DNA of 42,132 bases. Origin: Fibrobacter succinogenes (GTDB taxonomy: Bacteria > Fibrobacterota > Fibrobacteria > Fibrobacterales > Fibrobacteraceae). The notes beneath the pieces are model-generated. The model was not told the DNA's origin. It ran no database searches and saw nothing but the letters and a program-made list of their open reading frames with translations. Positions within the stretch are counted from its first letter, which is position 1. Each line of letters begins with the position of its first letter. The DNA is taken from assembly GCA_902762795.1 (NCBI GenBank), contig CACWPM010000017.1:67110-109241 (forward strand), written 5' to 3'. Made by a program: the position numbers and the translations under genes. This document shows, in pieces, positions 7,705 through 17,347 of the stretch.

Positions 7705-9048
7705 TTATTTATTGAAAACATTTTGTAAAGAGTCCATGATTAACGTCTTTTTTTCAGGTATACTCCCCATTATAAGCTGTTCTATATCGTCTTTGCAAAA
7801 GGTGGGGTGGTTTTCGTATAACAGATTGATTTGCTTTTTTTCTTCTGCGAATTCGCCTTTCCGGTTGCAGCAGGCGATCATCATCAGACGTGCAGGTATC
7901 GCTTTCGGCGTGTAAAGCAAAATTTGTTGTGCCAGGTGCTTGCATTCGTCGTACTTGCCCTCAAGGAACAAGATGAACGCTCTTGCATGGTAAACTGAAG
8001 CCTGGTTTGCGGTCTCGGGAATCAGTCGCTCGCAAGAGTCTATGAGCTTGAGAGCCTTCTCTTCGTCGCCGGTGAGCATGTAAATTTGAATGAGGTAATT
8101 ACGGGCCGTAATCAAGAGCGGGTTTTCATCGATGATCTGCTGGAGATAGGCGATAGCTTCGGATTTGTTGCCTATGGTCGTGTTGTAAAACGCCATGATC
8201 ATCTTTGAGTAGATGGAATAAGGCGCATTGAACATTGCTTTGCGGGCAAGTTCGCCTAGGACTGTGATGATGGTTTGCCTGTCCTCCCAGTTTTCCATGA
8301 AGCCTATGTAGTACGCCAACGACAATATGTAGACCGGCTGTTCGTTGTACTCCTTGCCTGTCGTAAGAGGCGTGAGCATTTTCTTTGTTATTTCGAAGGA
8401 TTCCACGCAGCGGTTTTCGAGCTTCACGTTGCAGTACGTCGAAGCGTACCACCAGTAGGGGATGGAACTTTCAGACGTGTATTTCATTTTGGCAGTGGCA
8501 AGGATGAGGCTACGGAACAGCAGCATTGTTGTCTTTTGTGCCAATACCAAAATGTCTTCGTTGTTTATCTTGATCGATGTTGTCCAGAGAAGCTCGCGAG
8601 TTGAACCTAGCCTAATGGAAATGAACAGAATTTCGTCGTTATCATGGGTGGCCGAAACTGTAATTAGGAAGTCCGGAACGATATTTTTTTCTGGAAAATC
8701 AGTAATGCGGAAAATGTGATACTGATGGAACGATTCTACTACGGACAGGTAAAGTTCGTGAGCCTTGGGAGCTATCGAAAGGTCGTTTTCCTTGCTGAAA
8801 ACTATGCACAAATCTTTTTTGATGTCATCGTCGTTTGAATCTTGCTCGTTTTGGCTGGAAACGGCTTCGGTTCTATTGGTGACTTCGAGGATTTTGTAGA
8901 TGTTGGCAAGGTGCACTTTGACGGTGTTTGCCGAAATGCCCAAAGTCCTGCATATTTCGATATTTGTGAGCCCTTTACGCAAAAGGGCCAATATTTCTTT
9001 TTGCCGGACGGTTAGTTCCGGTTTTGTATTTTGCTCAAACATAGGCAT
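7705..9048 (-). CDS. LuxR-type HTH regulator with TolB-like and TPR regions
   Basis: This is a 447-aa cytoplasmic protein. Residues about 10-65 are a LuxR/GerE helix-turn-helix (ELTVRQKEILALL, then ISANTVKVHLANIYK), unusually at the N-terminus. Residues about 75-190 resemble the TolB-like strand/helix region found in CadC and adenylate-cyclase-type regulators, with SIRLGSTRELLWTTSI. The rest (about 200-440) is helical with TPR character, for example ARNYLIQIYMLTGDEEKALKLID and ASVYHARAFILFLEGKYDE. Such proteins bind DNA through the HTH and sense partners through TPRs. It is divergent from the leader-ORF gene across 475 AT-rich bases and is the most likely regulator of this accessory region. 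ATG 9042 is an alternative start. Confidence 0.75.
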   Translation of the reverse strand: MPMFEQNTKPELTVRQKEILALLRKGLTNIEICRTLGISANTVKVHLANIYKILEVTNRTEAVSSQNEQDSNDDDIKKDLCIVFSKENDLSIAPKAHELYLSVVESFHQYHIFRITDFPEKNIVPDFLITVSATHDNDEILFISIRLGSTRELLWTTSIKINNEDILVLAQKTTMLLFRSLILATAKMKYTSESSIPYWWYASTYCNVKLENRCVESFEITKKMLTPLTTGKEYNEQPVYILSLAYYIGFMENWEDRQTIITVLGELARKAMFNAPYSIYSKMIMAFYNTTIGNKSEAIAYLQQIIDENPLLITARNYLIQIYMLTGDEEKALKLIDSCERLIPETANQASVYHARAFILFLEGKYDECKHLAQQILLYTPKAIPARLMMIACCNRKGEFAEEKKQINLLYENHPTFCKDDIEQLIMGSIPEKKTLIMDSLQNVFNK

Positions 9049-9523
9049 AATTTAATATAAAATGAGACTTTTATATTGACGTAACGTAAAAAAAACTGCT
9101 ATTCTTACTACAAAAGTGTCTTTTTTGCTGAAATCTTCCTAAAAAAAGGCATAATTTCAACAAATGGATATCGAATTGTGGATAAATTTATTCCATTGCG
9201 GAGGAGGGTCGCCTTTTTACCAGGAAAATGTCGAAATATGACTGAATGTATTGTTAATTGATAACAAATTTTTACCAAAAAATGTTACACAAAAAAAACA
9301 AGTGAAAATGTAAACTTATAAATGAATTTTATGATATTTTATGTATATTGAATACAAACATTTATTTTTTTAAACAACAAAATTAGAGTAAAATAAACTT
9401 TACAATATACAAAATAGTAAACTTATAGTTATATTGCGGCGTTGAAAGGTGTGAAAGCAGTTTAGGAATACATATAAATATATATAAGTAAAATAATTAA
9501 ATGATCAGGGACGAGGTTATAAA
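9049..9523. other. AT-rich divergent intergenic region
   Basis: These 475 bp separate the LuxR-TPR gene (minus) from the leader ORF (plus). The stretch is rich in A/T runs and contains TTTTATGATATTTTATG direct repeats at about 9328-9344, a TTTACA at 9399-9404 and TATAGT at 9424-9429 (19-bp spacing, a weak plus-strand promoter candidate). I see no ORF with a ribosome binding site before 9524. The length suggests a long regulated 5' region. Confidence 0.5.
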
Positions 9524-9568
9524 ATGGGTAAGTTGAACAGTTTGTGGGGACAATTGGGGCTTATCTAA
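9524..9568 (+). CDS. 14-codon leader ORF coupled to next gene
   Basis: ATG 9524 has GAGG 7 nt upstream (9513-9516) and encodes MGKLNSLWGQLGLI. Its TAA (9566-9568) overlaps the ATG (9568-9570) of the next gene as TAATG. The next gene lacks a strong site of its own, so ribosomes terminating here could restart there. It could be a regulatory leader peptide, or the two frames could be joined by frameshifting. No conservation data are available. Confidence 0.45.
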   Translation: MGKLNSLWGQLGLI

Positions 9569-10299
9569 TGGATTACGTAAGAATAGTTGACGTGTCTCTT
9601 TGCCATGAATATTATAATGGGAGTTCCTGTGGTTTTAAGGTGACGCCGTCTGTTGAAACGGCCGAGATTTTAAAGAAGGAAGAAGCTCTCTGCCGCATTT
9701 ACGATGGAAAAGTGCGGATCATGGCGCCCGTAAATGCATTTGTCAAGGAAACAACGCTCTTCTTTTATATCAAGGCTTCAATTGCCGAAATTTGGAATGT
9801 GACAAATTTTGACGGAATTGCCCACGATGAGTTTCCGGTGGCGGTCGTATGCGATAATGAAGTTTATTTTGATGGGCGTAAAAAGGATTCTATGCCGGAA
9901 TTGCAACGGATGTTTGGCGTCATCTTTGCGCTTGAACTTCATATAAAGCCCAACGACCTGCTTACGTGCACGGTGAAAATCCCGACAAAGAAACTGAGAT
10001 GGTGCTATTGCGTTTCGGGCAATTATGCAGAACGTGATTTGCAGATAAGCGATTCTCTCAAAACGGACGATCCGGTACAGTTCGACTGTGTGGAAAAATC
10101 GTCGCGATTTTCGTTGTACATATCGCGAAGCGAAATTCCGATTGTGAGTGGGGCGCCTCCCAGGTTCCAGCTAAAGGATTCCGCGACTTCGAAAGTGCTT
10201 GTGAAAAGTCTTCCGAACGCGAACGCGAAGTCTATTGCCAAGGCTAGCCTTGACGACGGAACTAGGGCCATTGTCGCAGAATGCTTTGTCAATCCTTGA
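9568..10299 (+). CDS. Unknown protein, possible phage-tail-like cluster family
   Basis: This 243-aa protein reads from ATG 9568 overlapping the leader stop; a GTG at 9544 would add 8 residues within the leader. It has no signal peptide or membrane segment and is predicted beta-rich. From memory the order of features, a Y/F-dG motif early (HEYYNGSS), TPSVETAEILKKEEAL, a middle AELHI-type strand and a late ISRSEIPIV...P segment followed by KVLVKSLPNANAK, resembles a family of unknown proteins found beside phage-tail-like loci. I cannot verify this. The DUF1353 gene follows 108 bp downstream in the same direction. The function is unknown. Confidence 0.6.
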   Translation: MDYVRIVDVSLCHEYYNGSSCGFKVTPSVETAEILKKEEALCRIYDGKVRIMAPVNAFVKETTLFFYIKASIAEIWNVTNFDGIAHDEFPVAVVCDNEVYFDGRKKDSMPELQRMFGVIFALELHIKPNDLLTCTVKIPTKKLRWCYCVSGNYAERDLQISDSLKTDDPVQFDCVEKSSRFSLYISRSEIPIVSGAPPRFQLKDSATSKVLVKSLPNANAKSIAKASLDDGTRAIVAECFVNP

Positions 10300-10407
10300 T
10301 TTTTGCCACTGGATGGCGAATTTGAACAAATCTTCTGCCTTTAATATCGTATCTTTACTCCTATGGCGTCTGCATCATAAATGTAAATAAAGAAAAGAAG
10401 GTGAAAA

Positions 10408-10962
10408 ATGTGCAATCTGAAATCGCTTCTGAACAAACTTAAAGATAAAGTCAATCCTCCCAAAGAGCGGAATTCCATTACGGTGGACGACATCTCGTTG
10501 GATTTTCCCCTTGTATTCGAAGGCAACGGCAAGATGTATTTTATCAAGATGGACCGCTACGTCTATGTCAAGGGTTCTCGCTATACCAAGCTGGACAAGA
10601 AGAGCCGCCCGTTCCTCTTGACCTGCCGTTTCAGGAGAGGCTTCATGTCCGATGGCGCGTCGGCACCCGAGTTCGCGAAGATTTTCGTGCCCGATGTCAA
10701 GAAGGGGGACGATGTTTACAATGCCGCCCCGTTCATTCATGACGGACTTTACATGTATGAGGGCAATATCGATGGCATCAACATGACTCGCGAGGAATGT
10801 GACGATATCCTTCGCGGGATTTGGAGGCTTGCGGGTATGTCCCGCGTCGTTGCTGGCGCTGCTGATCTTGGAATCCATGTTTTTGCCGGTTCGGACGACC
10901 ATTGGGGCAACGATTCCAACAATTGCAAACACCTGTTCGAAGCGAAATTCGAGTATCGTTAA
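10408..10962 (+). CDS. DUF1353 family protein
   Basis: This 184-aa protein has AAGGTG a few bases before its ATG. It shows the DUF1353 signature: a beta-rich N-terminal part, FRRGFMSDGASAP (residues about 78-90), then AAPFIHDGLYMYEG and MTREECDDILRGIWRLAGM. DUF1353 occurs in phages and in bacterial accessory loci, and its biochemical role is not established. The conserved His-Asp in IHDGLY could bind metal, which is speculation. It lies between the unknown 243-aa gene and the HD-GYP sensor, and it is closed by a strong terminator. No signal peptide is seen. Confidence 0.8.
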   Translation: MCNLKSLLNKLKDKVNPPKERNSITVDDISLDFPLVFEGNGKMYFIKMDRYVYVKGSRYTKLDKKSRPFLLTCRFRRGFMSDGASAPEFAKIFVPDVKKGDDVYNAAPFIHDGLYMYEGNIDGINMTREECDDILRGIWRLAGMSRVVAGAADLGIHVFAGSDDHWGNDSNNCKHLFEAKFEYR

Positions 10963-10992
10963 TTTTCATGGCTTGAAAGCGAAAATCTGCGA

Positions 10993-11022
10993 AAATAGCC
11001 CGGAAACGGGCTATTTTTTTTT
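10993..11022 (+). terminator. Strong terminator after DUF1353 gene
   Basis: AAATAGCCCG (10993-11002) pairs perfectly with CGGGCTATTT (11007-11016) around a GAAA tetraloop and runs into a T tract. It ends the leader/243-aa/DUF1353 transcript. Confidence 0.9.
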
Positions 11023-11145
11023 GCTTTTGCGGGGATTGTTCTTACGGAGGTGGTCGAGGGTGCTTTTCGACTGCAATTTTTTTTGAAAAGATGATACAAT
11101 TTTCGTTTAATTTACTTATTATTAGAGGTGAGAAGGATTTTTGGT

Positions 11146-13335
11146 ATGAGAAGATTTGATTTTGAAAAAATGTCCAGTTTCAAGAGCGTCTTGTTGCTGC
11201 TTGTGGGTGGACTGCTGTTGAACATCATCCCAGCGAAAATCGCAATCGCCCTTGGTTTACCGTTGTTCCTGGATTGCACTGGAACTGTACTTACGGCAAT
11301 GCTTGGCGGCTACCTGCCCGCGATTATAGTTGGCTTTGCGCTTAACGCCATTAATGGTATAGCTGATCCGGTCTCGACGTATTATGGCGTCTTGAGTATA
11401 TTGATCGCTATTTTTGCGACGCTTTTTTTCCACAAAAAGTTTTTCAAGAGTGCACTGCGTATTTTTGTCGTGATATTCTCGTTTGCTATTATCGGTGGGG
11501 GGCTGGGATCCATCTTTACGTATTTCCTGTTCGGGTTCAATTTTGGCGAGGGCATTTCCGCTCCGATTGCGATCGCGTTTCACGATGTCATGAACTTTAG
11601 CTTGTTCAAGTCCCAGTTCCTAGCCGATATTGTGATCGACATTTTTGACAAGACTATAATCGTTGTACTGGCGGTCTTCATATTCCACTTTGTTCCCCAG
11701 ACCTATAAGGACCGGTTGAACAAGATTTTCTTGCGAAAGACGGATTCGGGGCGCGGTTTCGGGGGCTCGATGGTCAGCAATTCGCTCTTGCGCAAGGCGG
11801 TCATCATGATGACGATTACTGAAGTGCTTTTGGGAGCGCTTGCGAGTGTCATCGGCTTCTTCCTGTATCGCGAAAAATCGGTCAACAGCTTTATCGAAGT
11901 GGCGAACGGAGCCGCCAAGGCGGCGACTGTTGCAATCGATGCCGAAAAAATTGACGAGTATATCGCTCGTGGTTACGAACTCGAAGAATACAATCACACA
12001 AAATGGGTCCTTGAACGCATTCGTGAAAGCTTCCCGCAGACAAAGTATCTATATGTCTACAAGATTATGGCGGACGGGTGTATTGTTGTGTTCGATGTCG
12101 ATATTGATGGCGTGCCGGGTGAGCCTCCAGGAAAAAAGATTGATTTTGATCCCTCGTTTAGACAACATCTACCGAAGCTTTTGGTTGGCGAGGAAATCGA
12201 TCCGATTATTTCGAATGACCAGTATGGTTGGTTGTTGACGGTCTATAAGCCAATCTACAATGCTGCGGGAAAAGCCGTTGCCTATATTGGGGCGGATATT
12301 GCGATGGAATCCATCAAGAATGACGAGGCCATTTTCTTTATCAAGCTGCTCTCGCTGTTTTTTGGACTTTCCATCCTTATCATGTGTGTCGTTATCGAAC
12401 TTGTAAAACGCCGTGTAGTGGCGCCTCTGAACAGCATGTCTCAGGCTGTATTCCGCATTGCTACGAATACGATGCTTGCAAGCGAGCTTGATGAAAATAT
12501 GGATCTCGGTAAAATTAACAATGCCGTGAAAAAATTAATTGCACTCGACATCCGTAACCATGACGAAATAGGAAAGTTGTACGAAGACGTGAGTACCATG
12601 TCCCGCGATACGTATAACTTTATGTGGAAATCGCAGGAACAGGGCAAGCGGATCCAGCGCATGCAAGAAGTGATCATTATGGAATTCGCCGAGATGGTTG
12701 AAGCCCGAGACAAGAGTACAGGCGACCATATTAAAAAGACAGCCGAATACGTGGAAGCCATCGCTCGCGAACTCCAGGCCGAAGGCAAGTTCAAGGGCGT
12801 TCTCACGGATGCCTATGTCAATAAGCTTAAGCGAGCAGCCCCGCTTCACGATGTCGGAAAAATTGCCGTATCGGACCTGATCTTGAACAAGAACGGCAAG
12901 CTTACCGATGAAGAATTTGCCATTATGAAGAACCATACGACCGAAGGCGGTAAAATCCTCCAGAAAATTGTCGATGAAGCGAAAGGAGCTTTCGATGCCG
13001 ACTATTTGACCGAATCCATCGAAATGGCAAAATACCACCATGAAAAGTGGAACGGTTCCGGCTATCCGGAACGCCTCAAGGGTGAAGAAATCCCGCTTTC
13101 CGCAAGAATCATGGCTGTTGCGGACGTGTTCGATGCGCTTATTGCCGAACGCATTTACAAGAAGGGTTTTAGCTACGAAAAGGCCATGGCGATTATCACC
13201 GAGGGTGCGGGCAAGCACTTTGATCCGGAAATTGTCGAAGCGTTCACGCATATTTCCAGGCGGCTGTATGACGAAAGAACGGTGATTGATTCGGATGCTT
13301 CCCACGAAAATGTATCAGAGAAAAAGCAAGGCTAA
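11146..13335 (+). CDS. Membrane sensor HD-GYP c-di-GMP phosphodiesterase
   Basis: This 729-aa protein starts at ATG 11146 with AAGGA 8 nt upstream; a GTG at 11128 is less likely. Residues about 10-200 are a hydrophobic multi-pass domain (around six helices, with LFLDCTGTVLTAMLGGYLPA) that recalls small-molecule uptake or sensing modules. A further helix, a periplasmic Cache/PAS-like domain (about 245-400) and another helix follow, then a linker and the HD-GYP domain (about 515-720). The catalytic HD is at 568-569 and HHEKWNGSGYP at 631-641, so metal-binding residues look intact. HD-GYP enzymes hydrolyse cyclic di-GMP. The ligand is unknown. It may report an external signal to the accessory region. 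Confidence 0.88.
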   Translation: MRRFDFEKMSSFKSVLLLLVGGLLLNIIPAKIAIALGLPLFLDCTGTVLTAMLGGYLPAIIVGFALNAINGIADPVSTYYGVLSILIAIFATLFFHKKFFKSALRIFVVIFSFAIIGGGLGSIFTYFLFGFNFGEGISAPIAIAFHDVMNFSLFKSQFLADIVIDIFDKTIIVVLAVFIFHFVPQTYKDRLNKIFLRKTDSGRGFGGSMVSNSLLRKAVIMMTITEVLLGALASVIGFFLYREKSVNSFIEVANGAAKAATVAIDAEKIDEYIARGYELEEYNHTKWVLERIRESFPQTKYLYVYKIMADGCIVVFDVDIDGVPGEPPGKKIDFDPSFRQHLPKLLVGEEIDPIISNDQYGWLLTVYKPIYNAAGKAVAYIGADIAMESIKNDEAIFFIKLLSLFFGLSILIMCVVIELVKRRVVAPLNSMSQAVFRIATNTMLASELDENMDLGKINNAVKKLIALDIRNHDEIGKLYEDVSTMSRDTYNFMWKSQEQGKRIQRMQEVIIMEFAEMVEARDKSTGDHIKKTAEYVEAIARELQAEGKFKGVLTDAYVNKLKRAAPLHDVGKIAVSDLILNKNGKLTDEEFAIMKNHTTEGGKILQKIVDEAKGAFDADYLTESIEMAKYHHEKWNGSGYPERLKGEEIPLSARIMAVADVFDALIAERIYKKGFSYEKAMAIITEGAGKHFDPEIVEAFTHISRRLYDERTVIDSDASHENVSEKKQG

Positions 13336-13383
13336 AATTTAACGCCCTTGTAAAAATTTTTTGCAAAATGCCGATACAATAAA

Positions 13384-13410
13384 AGCCAAACTCGAGTTAC
13401 GAGTTTGGCT
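13384..13410. terminator. Bidirectional terminator between convergent genes
   Basis: AGCCAAACTCG (13384-13394) and CGAGTTTGGCT (13400-13410) form a perfect 11-bp stem with a 5-nt loop. T-rich sequence follows better on the minus strand. It sits between the HD-GYP gene and the end of the 1293-aa gene. Confidence 0.85.
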
Positions 13411-13436
13411 GTAATTTATGGTTTCAAGATTTATTT

Positions 13437-16400
13437 TTAAATATTTATAATATTGATTTTATGCTTTTCGATACCGTTTTCGCAAACACTCGCCTCGATT
13501 TTCTTTGTTCCTGCCGGAATGTTGCCTACATGGAATATCCGGTAGCCTTCATCGCCTGAGAGACAATCAAGTTTTGTCGAGAACGCAAGCTCTTCATCGG
13601 TCTTGTAGTTGACTGTATATGACTTATTGTTGTTTGTCGCGTTCAACCATGAAACTTTTAGGAGAATCTTGTCACCAGGTTTCGTTTTTACGAACTTTTC
13701 GTTTGTCTTTTCTTGAGAAACGCGACCAATATTGATTCCGTCTTCTTCACGGTAAATGTCAACGCGCACATTCGCGCCTTGGATGTATGCCCTGATATTG
13801 GACGCTTCATTTGTGCCTGTGGCGATATCCAAATACGTCAAGGGTCTGACGTTTTCTCTATTGGTGAATTCGTTGCTCAAGTCGATTTCTCTAGTGAACT
13901 TGTATTCATTACCCGCAGTGTATTGTTTGTGTCTTTCGCCTAGCGCTTCCCCGAGGATAATTGTATTACGATCGACACTATTTAATTTGACCGTTGCTTC
14001 CCATTTTTGATAGTGGGCGATGTCTCCAAACACACTGGTATTGTCGAGGACGGTTATGGCCTGCCCCTTTCTCATGACCGGTTGGCTGCATTTGGGCATA
14101 TCCAGCGAAGGATTTGTTTCGTAATAATCGCGTTTAGTCAGAACGTACGGACGCTTGCTCCCCTTTATCACGATCCAACGGCCAGGACCTTTTTCATGTC
14201 TAAAAATGTATCCACTCGGGAATACAACCGTTTTCCCGTTGACTGTGGCCAAAAGGTCTTTGCGCAAACGTGCTTTTTTGCGTAACTTCGGGAATTTGGC
14301 ATGGAGGATACCTTTTTGGGGCTTGCACACGTATCGCACGTTCTTGAAGGATGCCGGACCGAACTCTTCCAAGGTTATGCGATAAATCTGGTATTTCCCG
14401 ATTTGCCACCCGGAAAGGATAAACGGGCTGTTTTCCGGAATGATTTCTTGGATAAGCGAAATCGTTTTACTGCATAGGGGGAGGGCCTTGTCCAGATCCT
14501 TAATTGTTTTTTGAGTTTCCCCGAATACATCCTTGAAGTAATCCTGAACGCTGATAGGTTCGAACGTGGCTATGTCATTTTGTGGCAATGCGCGCAAGAC
14601 ATTTTCGCCGTGTTTCGCGTCGTAATTGTAATCGAAATAAGCATAAGTTATTTCGGGCTTGCACATCCAGGAATGAATCAACATTTCTCTATGGAACTGG
14701 CTGCTATTGTAAACGGTTTGTAATTGCTCGCTTGTCGGGGTGTAACCTGCGGGATCTTTCTTTTCATCTCTATCGCATGAGTAGTTGTTCCAACTGTATT
14801 GCGTTGCGATAAATGGGTGTACGCCTATGTTTGGATTGGATAACATAGCCGCTCGGACGTTGTTGATATAGAATTTTAGGCGTGCGAACGGAGTCACCTT
14901 TGGAATGTAAGTTTTCCAGTTGTCCATCGAATCTTTTTCAAAAGCGTCCAACTTTAGCGTGTACAAACTGGGATTGGAGCGCATTCCGGCAGGAAGCTTG
15001 ACTGAACCCCCTAAGTATGTTTCAAATTCATTGCCGTTTTGGTGGTGATTGATGTAGCCGGCCTGGCTATTGACGGAATGCAAGGACCGGATTGCTTTGG
15101 GATAGTAATGACGGATTGGCTTTACAAGATACTTGTCAAGCAATCCTGCGTAGTATTCCATCATTACGCAATCCCAAATGTTGATGTTGCGCCTTCTAAC
15201 GTATGTTTGTGAAGCGTTGTATCCGCTACTGCTCCTTCCATCGCTGAGATTACTGTGTCTGCACGACTTGACATCGTTTAAGAGAATGCTGTTGCCGTTT
15301 TCATCTGTGAACGCGTAGCCTCGTTTTTCTAGGTTATCGTAAATTTTTCGGTAGCTTTCGGTTTCCTTGTCTTTACGGTCATGCAGGCTTTCGCAAATGC
15401 TGTCCCAGACTTGGTCTCTTGTTGCATCCAGTGGCTCTGTCGAGGCTTTGTCGTCCCTTATATAAAAACCTCGCTGGACGATTCTGATTTCGTTTGCCGT
15501 ATTGCGCATACCTTCGAAGTCGCAATAAATGAAATCTACTTCGATGTGATAACGTTTTTGAAGCTTTTCGAATATCTTGTCTAGAAGATTTCGCAAGGCT
15601 TCGGCACCGGAAATGGGACCATCCGTATTGTCATCGCTCCTGACATTCTTGTTTGTATAAAGTTTACGGAGCCGTTCGCAATAATCTTGCTTTATGGACG
15701 CGTCGACATCCTTGATTTTTGGATTATCGTAGTGAATAGGTGCATCGTAAAAAATGTAGCCGTCGCCACAAAGCCCCTTTTGCTCGCTATCCTCGAAATA
15801 GACCATGGAATGGAGAAAATTCTTCTGTCTCTTGACGAAAATGCAGTCATTTATATATTCATTATATTTTTGTAATTGTTCCGGATCGTTGTCTTCGGGT
15901 TTATCTACTGCTTTCTTGGTCGTCTTTATCCTGTCGGCGATTTCAATCGCTCCACCAAAAAGCTGCTCGAAAACGTCTCCCTCAATGGACACGCTACGAC
16001 GTCCGCGCGGCTGTGCAAATAGAGCACGGGCCAATTTTCTTGCAGCTTCTTCTGGGGAAACCGTTTCCAAACTGTCTAAGTTCGGATAAATCTCTTGCAA
16101 AGAGTAGCTGTCGAATAAATTTGGATATTTGCTATGACGATTGAATTTTTTAAGATTTTCTGGAGCGTTTTCTTTCAGCTCGCTGTTGAATTCAGAACCG
16201 TAATACTTTTCCGGTTTGACAAGACCGTTTTGGAACCAGAGGAATACATCTTTCTGGTTGTTGATCTTCTTGAAAACCGGAACCTGTAATTTGAATTTCC
16301 CGCGAATGTCATAATGCCTTCTAACGTGACTGAGCAATTGATTATATCTTGCTTCGTTAAAACTCGGTTTGAAGAAGTAATCTAAATCACCACTAATAAA

Positions 16401-17318
16401 TGCTTCATAGGCAAAATTCCGCTCAAGAGTCTGTTTGAGCTTTAGCTCAAAACAAATGGCTTCAAATTCGAGAAAATCTTTCCCATTATTCTTGACTTTT
16501 TCCATTGGGACTGTTTTCCACAAACATAGTCCTCCGCCCACGGGTTTTCCGTTTTGCGTAATCCTTCCCGGTATAATCATTGAGCGGACAAGTAAATCTC
16601 CATCGTAAAGGGCTTCTGCAACAGGATTTTCGAAAAAGACCATTTTGTTCCTGTCTGCATAATTAGAACAAAGTTCTATTTTGCTATCGACTTCGCTAGG
16701 AACGTATTTGGAGACTACTGCTACATATAAAGTGTTTTTTGTGTAATCTAAATTGAAAAAATTGTTGGGTATCGCATATTCTTTAGCGGGAGCGTATTCA
16801 GAAATGCTGTCAAAGAAATACGGAATATAATGCAATCCGATTTTTGAAACTTCGATTTGTGATGTCCCCGGGGTGACTCCTATGCTCGAAATATCTATTT
16901 CCGGGGTGGCTGATATTTCTTTGTTCTTTTCGGCATAGTAAAAGCCTGCGATAGGCCACTTGCGCAACCTTTCGTTTAATCCGCTTGGAAGATCTTCATT
17001 GTTGTTTTTTATTTGTAACGCCTTTACATATTCATCGAGTTCAAAGAAGTAAACATAGTAATCGGGAGTTCCATTTCTTTTGTAAAAATAGCCTGCACTG
17101 TTGAAAAGATGATTTTTGATAAAGTATTTGTGATTCAAATTTTCTGACGAACTGGCCTTTAGTTCTTCAAGACGAAAAATTTTGGGAATGTTTAAATCCT
17201 CGGGAAATACGGAAAACTTGGGATCGATTAACTCCTTTGTACCGTCTGTTGGAACGATATGTTGGCCTATGATATCCTTGATAGGGCTTGATGTGATTTT
17301 GGTTGTATTTTGTTGCAT
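13437..17318 (-). CDS. Giant unknown protein, possible glycosidase-like core
   Basis: This 1293-aa protein starts at ATG 17318 with AGGA upstream. There is no signal peptide and no transmembrane segment. Residues about 1-450 are mixed alpha/beta with no recognised domain. Residues about 560-900 have a rhythm of strands ending in acidic residues (HIEVDFIYCDFEGMRN, then HPFIATQYSWNNY, then KPEITYAYFDYNYDAKHGEN). This could be a TIM-barrel hydrolase, but no family is identifiable by eye. The C-terminal 200 residues look like beta-sandwich binding modules. It is the third gene of the minus-strand cluster, after a 116-aa gene and a partial terminator. It is AT-rich relative to ruvAB, which may indicate transfer. 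Confidence 0.75.
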   Translation of the reverse strand: MQQNTTKITSSPIKDIIGQHIVPTDGTKELIDPKFSVFPEDLNIPKIFRLEELKASSSENLNHKYFIKNHLFNSAGYFYKRNGTPDYYVYFFELDEYVKALQIKNNNEDLPSGLNERLRKWPIAGFYYAEKNKEISATPEIDISSIGVTPGTSQIEVSKIGLHYIPYFFDSISEYAPAKEYAIPNNFFNLDYTKNTLYVAVVSKYVPSEVDSKIELCSNYADRNKMVFFENPVAEALYDGDLLVRSMIIPGRITQNGKPVGGGLCLWKTVPMEKVKNNGKDFLEFEAICFELKLKQTLERNFAYEAFISGDLDYFFKPSFNEARYNQLLSHVRRHYDIRGKFKLQVPVFKKINNQKDVFLWFQNGLVKPEKYYGSEFNSELKENAPENLKKFNRHSKYPNLFDSYSLQEIYPNLDSLETVSPEEAARKLARALFAQPRGRRSVSIEGDVFEQLFGGAIEIADRIKTTKKAVDKPEDNDPEQLQKYNEYINDCIFVKRQKNFLHSMVYFEDSEQKGLCGDGYIFYDAPIHYDNPKIKDVDASIKQDYCERLRKLYTNKNVRSDDNTDGPISGAEALRNLLDKIFEKLQKRYHIEVDFIYCDFEGMRNTANEIRIVQRGFYIRDDKASTEPLDATRDQVWDSICESLHDRKDKETESYRKIYDNLEKRGYAFTDENGNSILLNDVKSCRHSNLSDGRSSSGYNASQTYVRRRNINIWDCVMMEYYAGLLDKYLVKPIRHYYPKAIRSLHSVNSQAGYINHHQNGNEFETYLGGSVKLPAGMRSNPSLYTLKLDAFEKDSMDNWKTYIPKVTPFARLKFYINNVRAAMLSNPNIGVHPFIATQYSWNNYSCDRDEKKDPAGYTPTSEQLQTVYNSSQFHREMLIHSWMCKPEITYAYFDYNYDAKHGENVLRALPQNDIATFEPISVQDYFKDVFGETQKTIKDLDKALPLCSKTISLIQEIIPENSPFILSGWQIGKYQIYRITLEEFGPASFKNVRYVCKPQKGILHAKFPKLRKKARLRKDLLATVNGKTVVFPSGYIFRHEKGPGRWIVIKGSKRPYVLTKRDYYETNPSLDMPKCSQPVMRKGQAITVLDNTSVFGDIAHYQKWEATVKLNSVDRNTIILGEALGERHKQYTAGNEYKFTREIDLSNEFTNRENVRPLTYLDIATGTNEASNIRAYIQGANVRVDIYREEDGINIGRVSQEKTNEKFVKTKPGDKILLKVSWLNATNNNKSYTVNYKTDEELAFSTKLDCLSGDEGYRIFHVGNIPAGTKKIEASVCENGIEKHKINIINI

Positions 17319-17347
17319 TTTTTTTATCCTAATAAAAAAATATGAAA

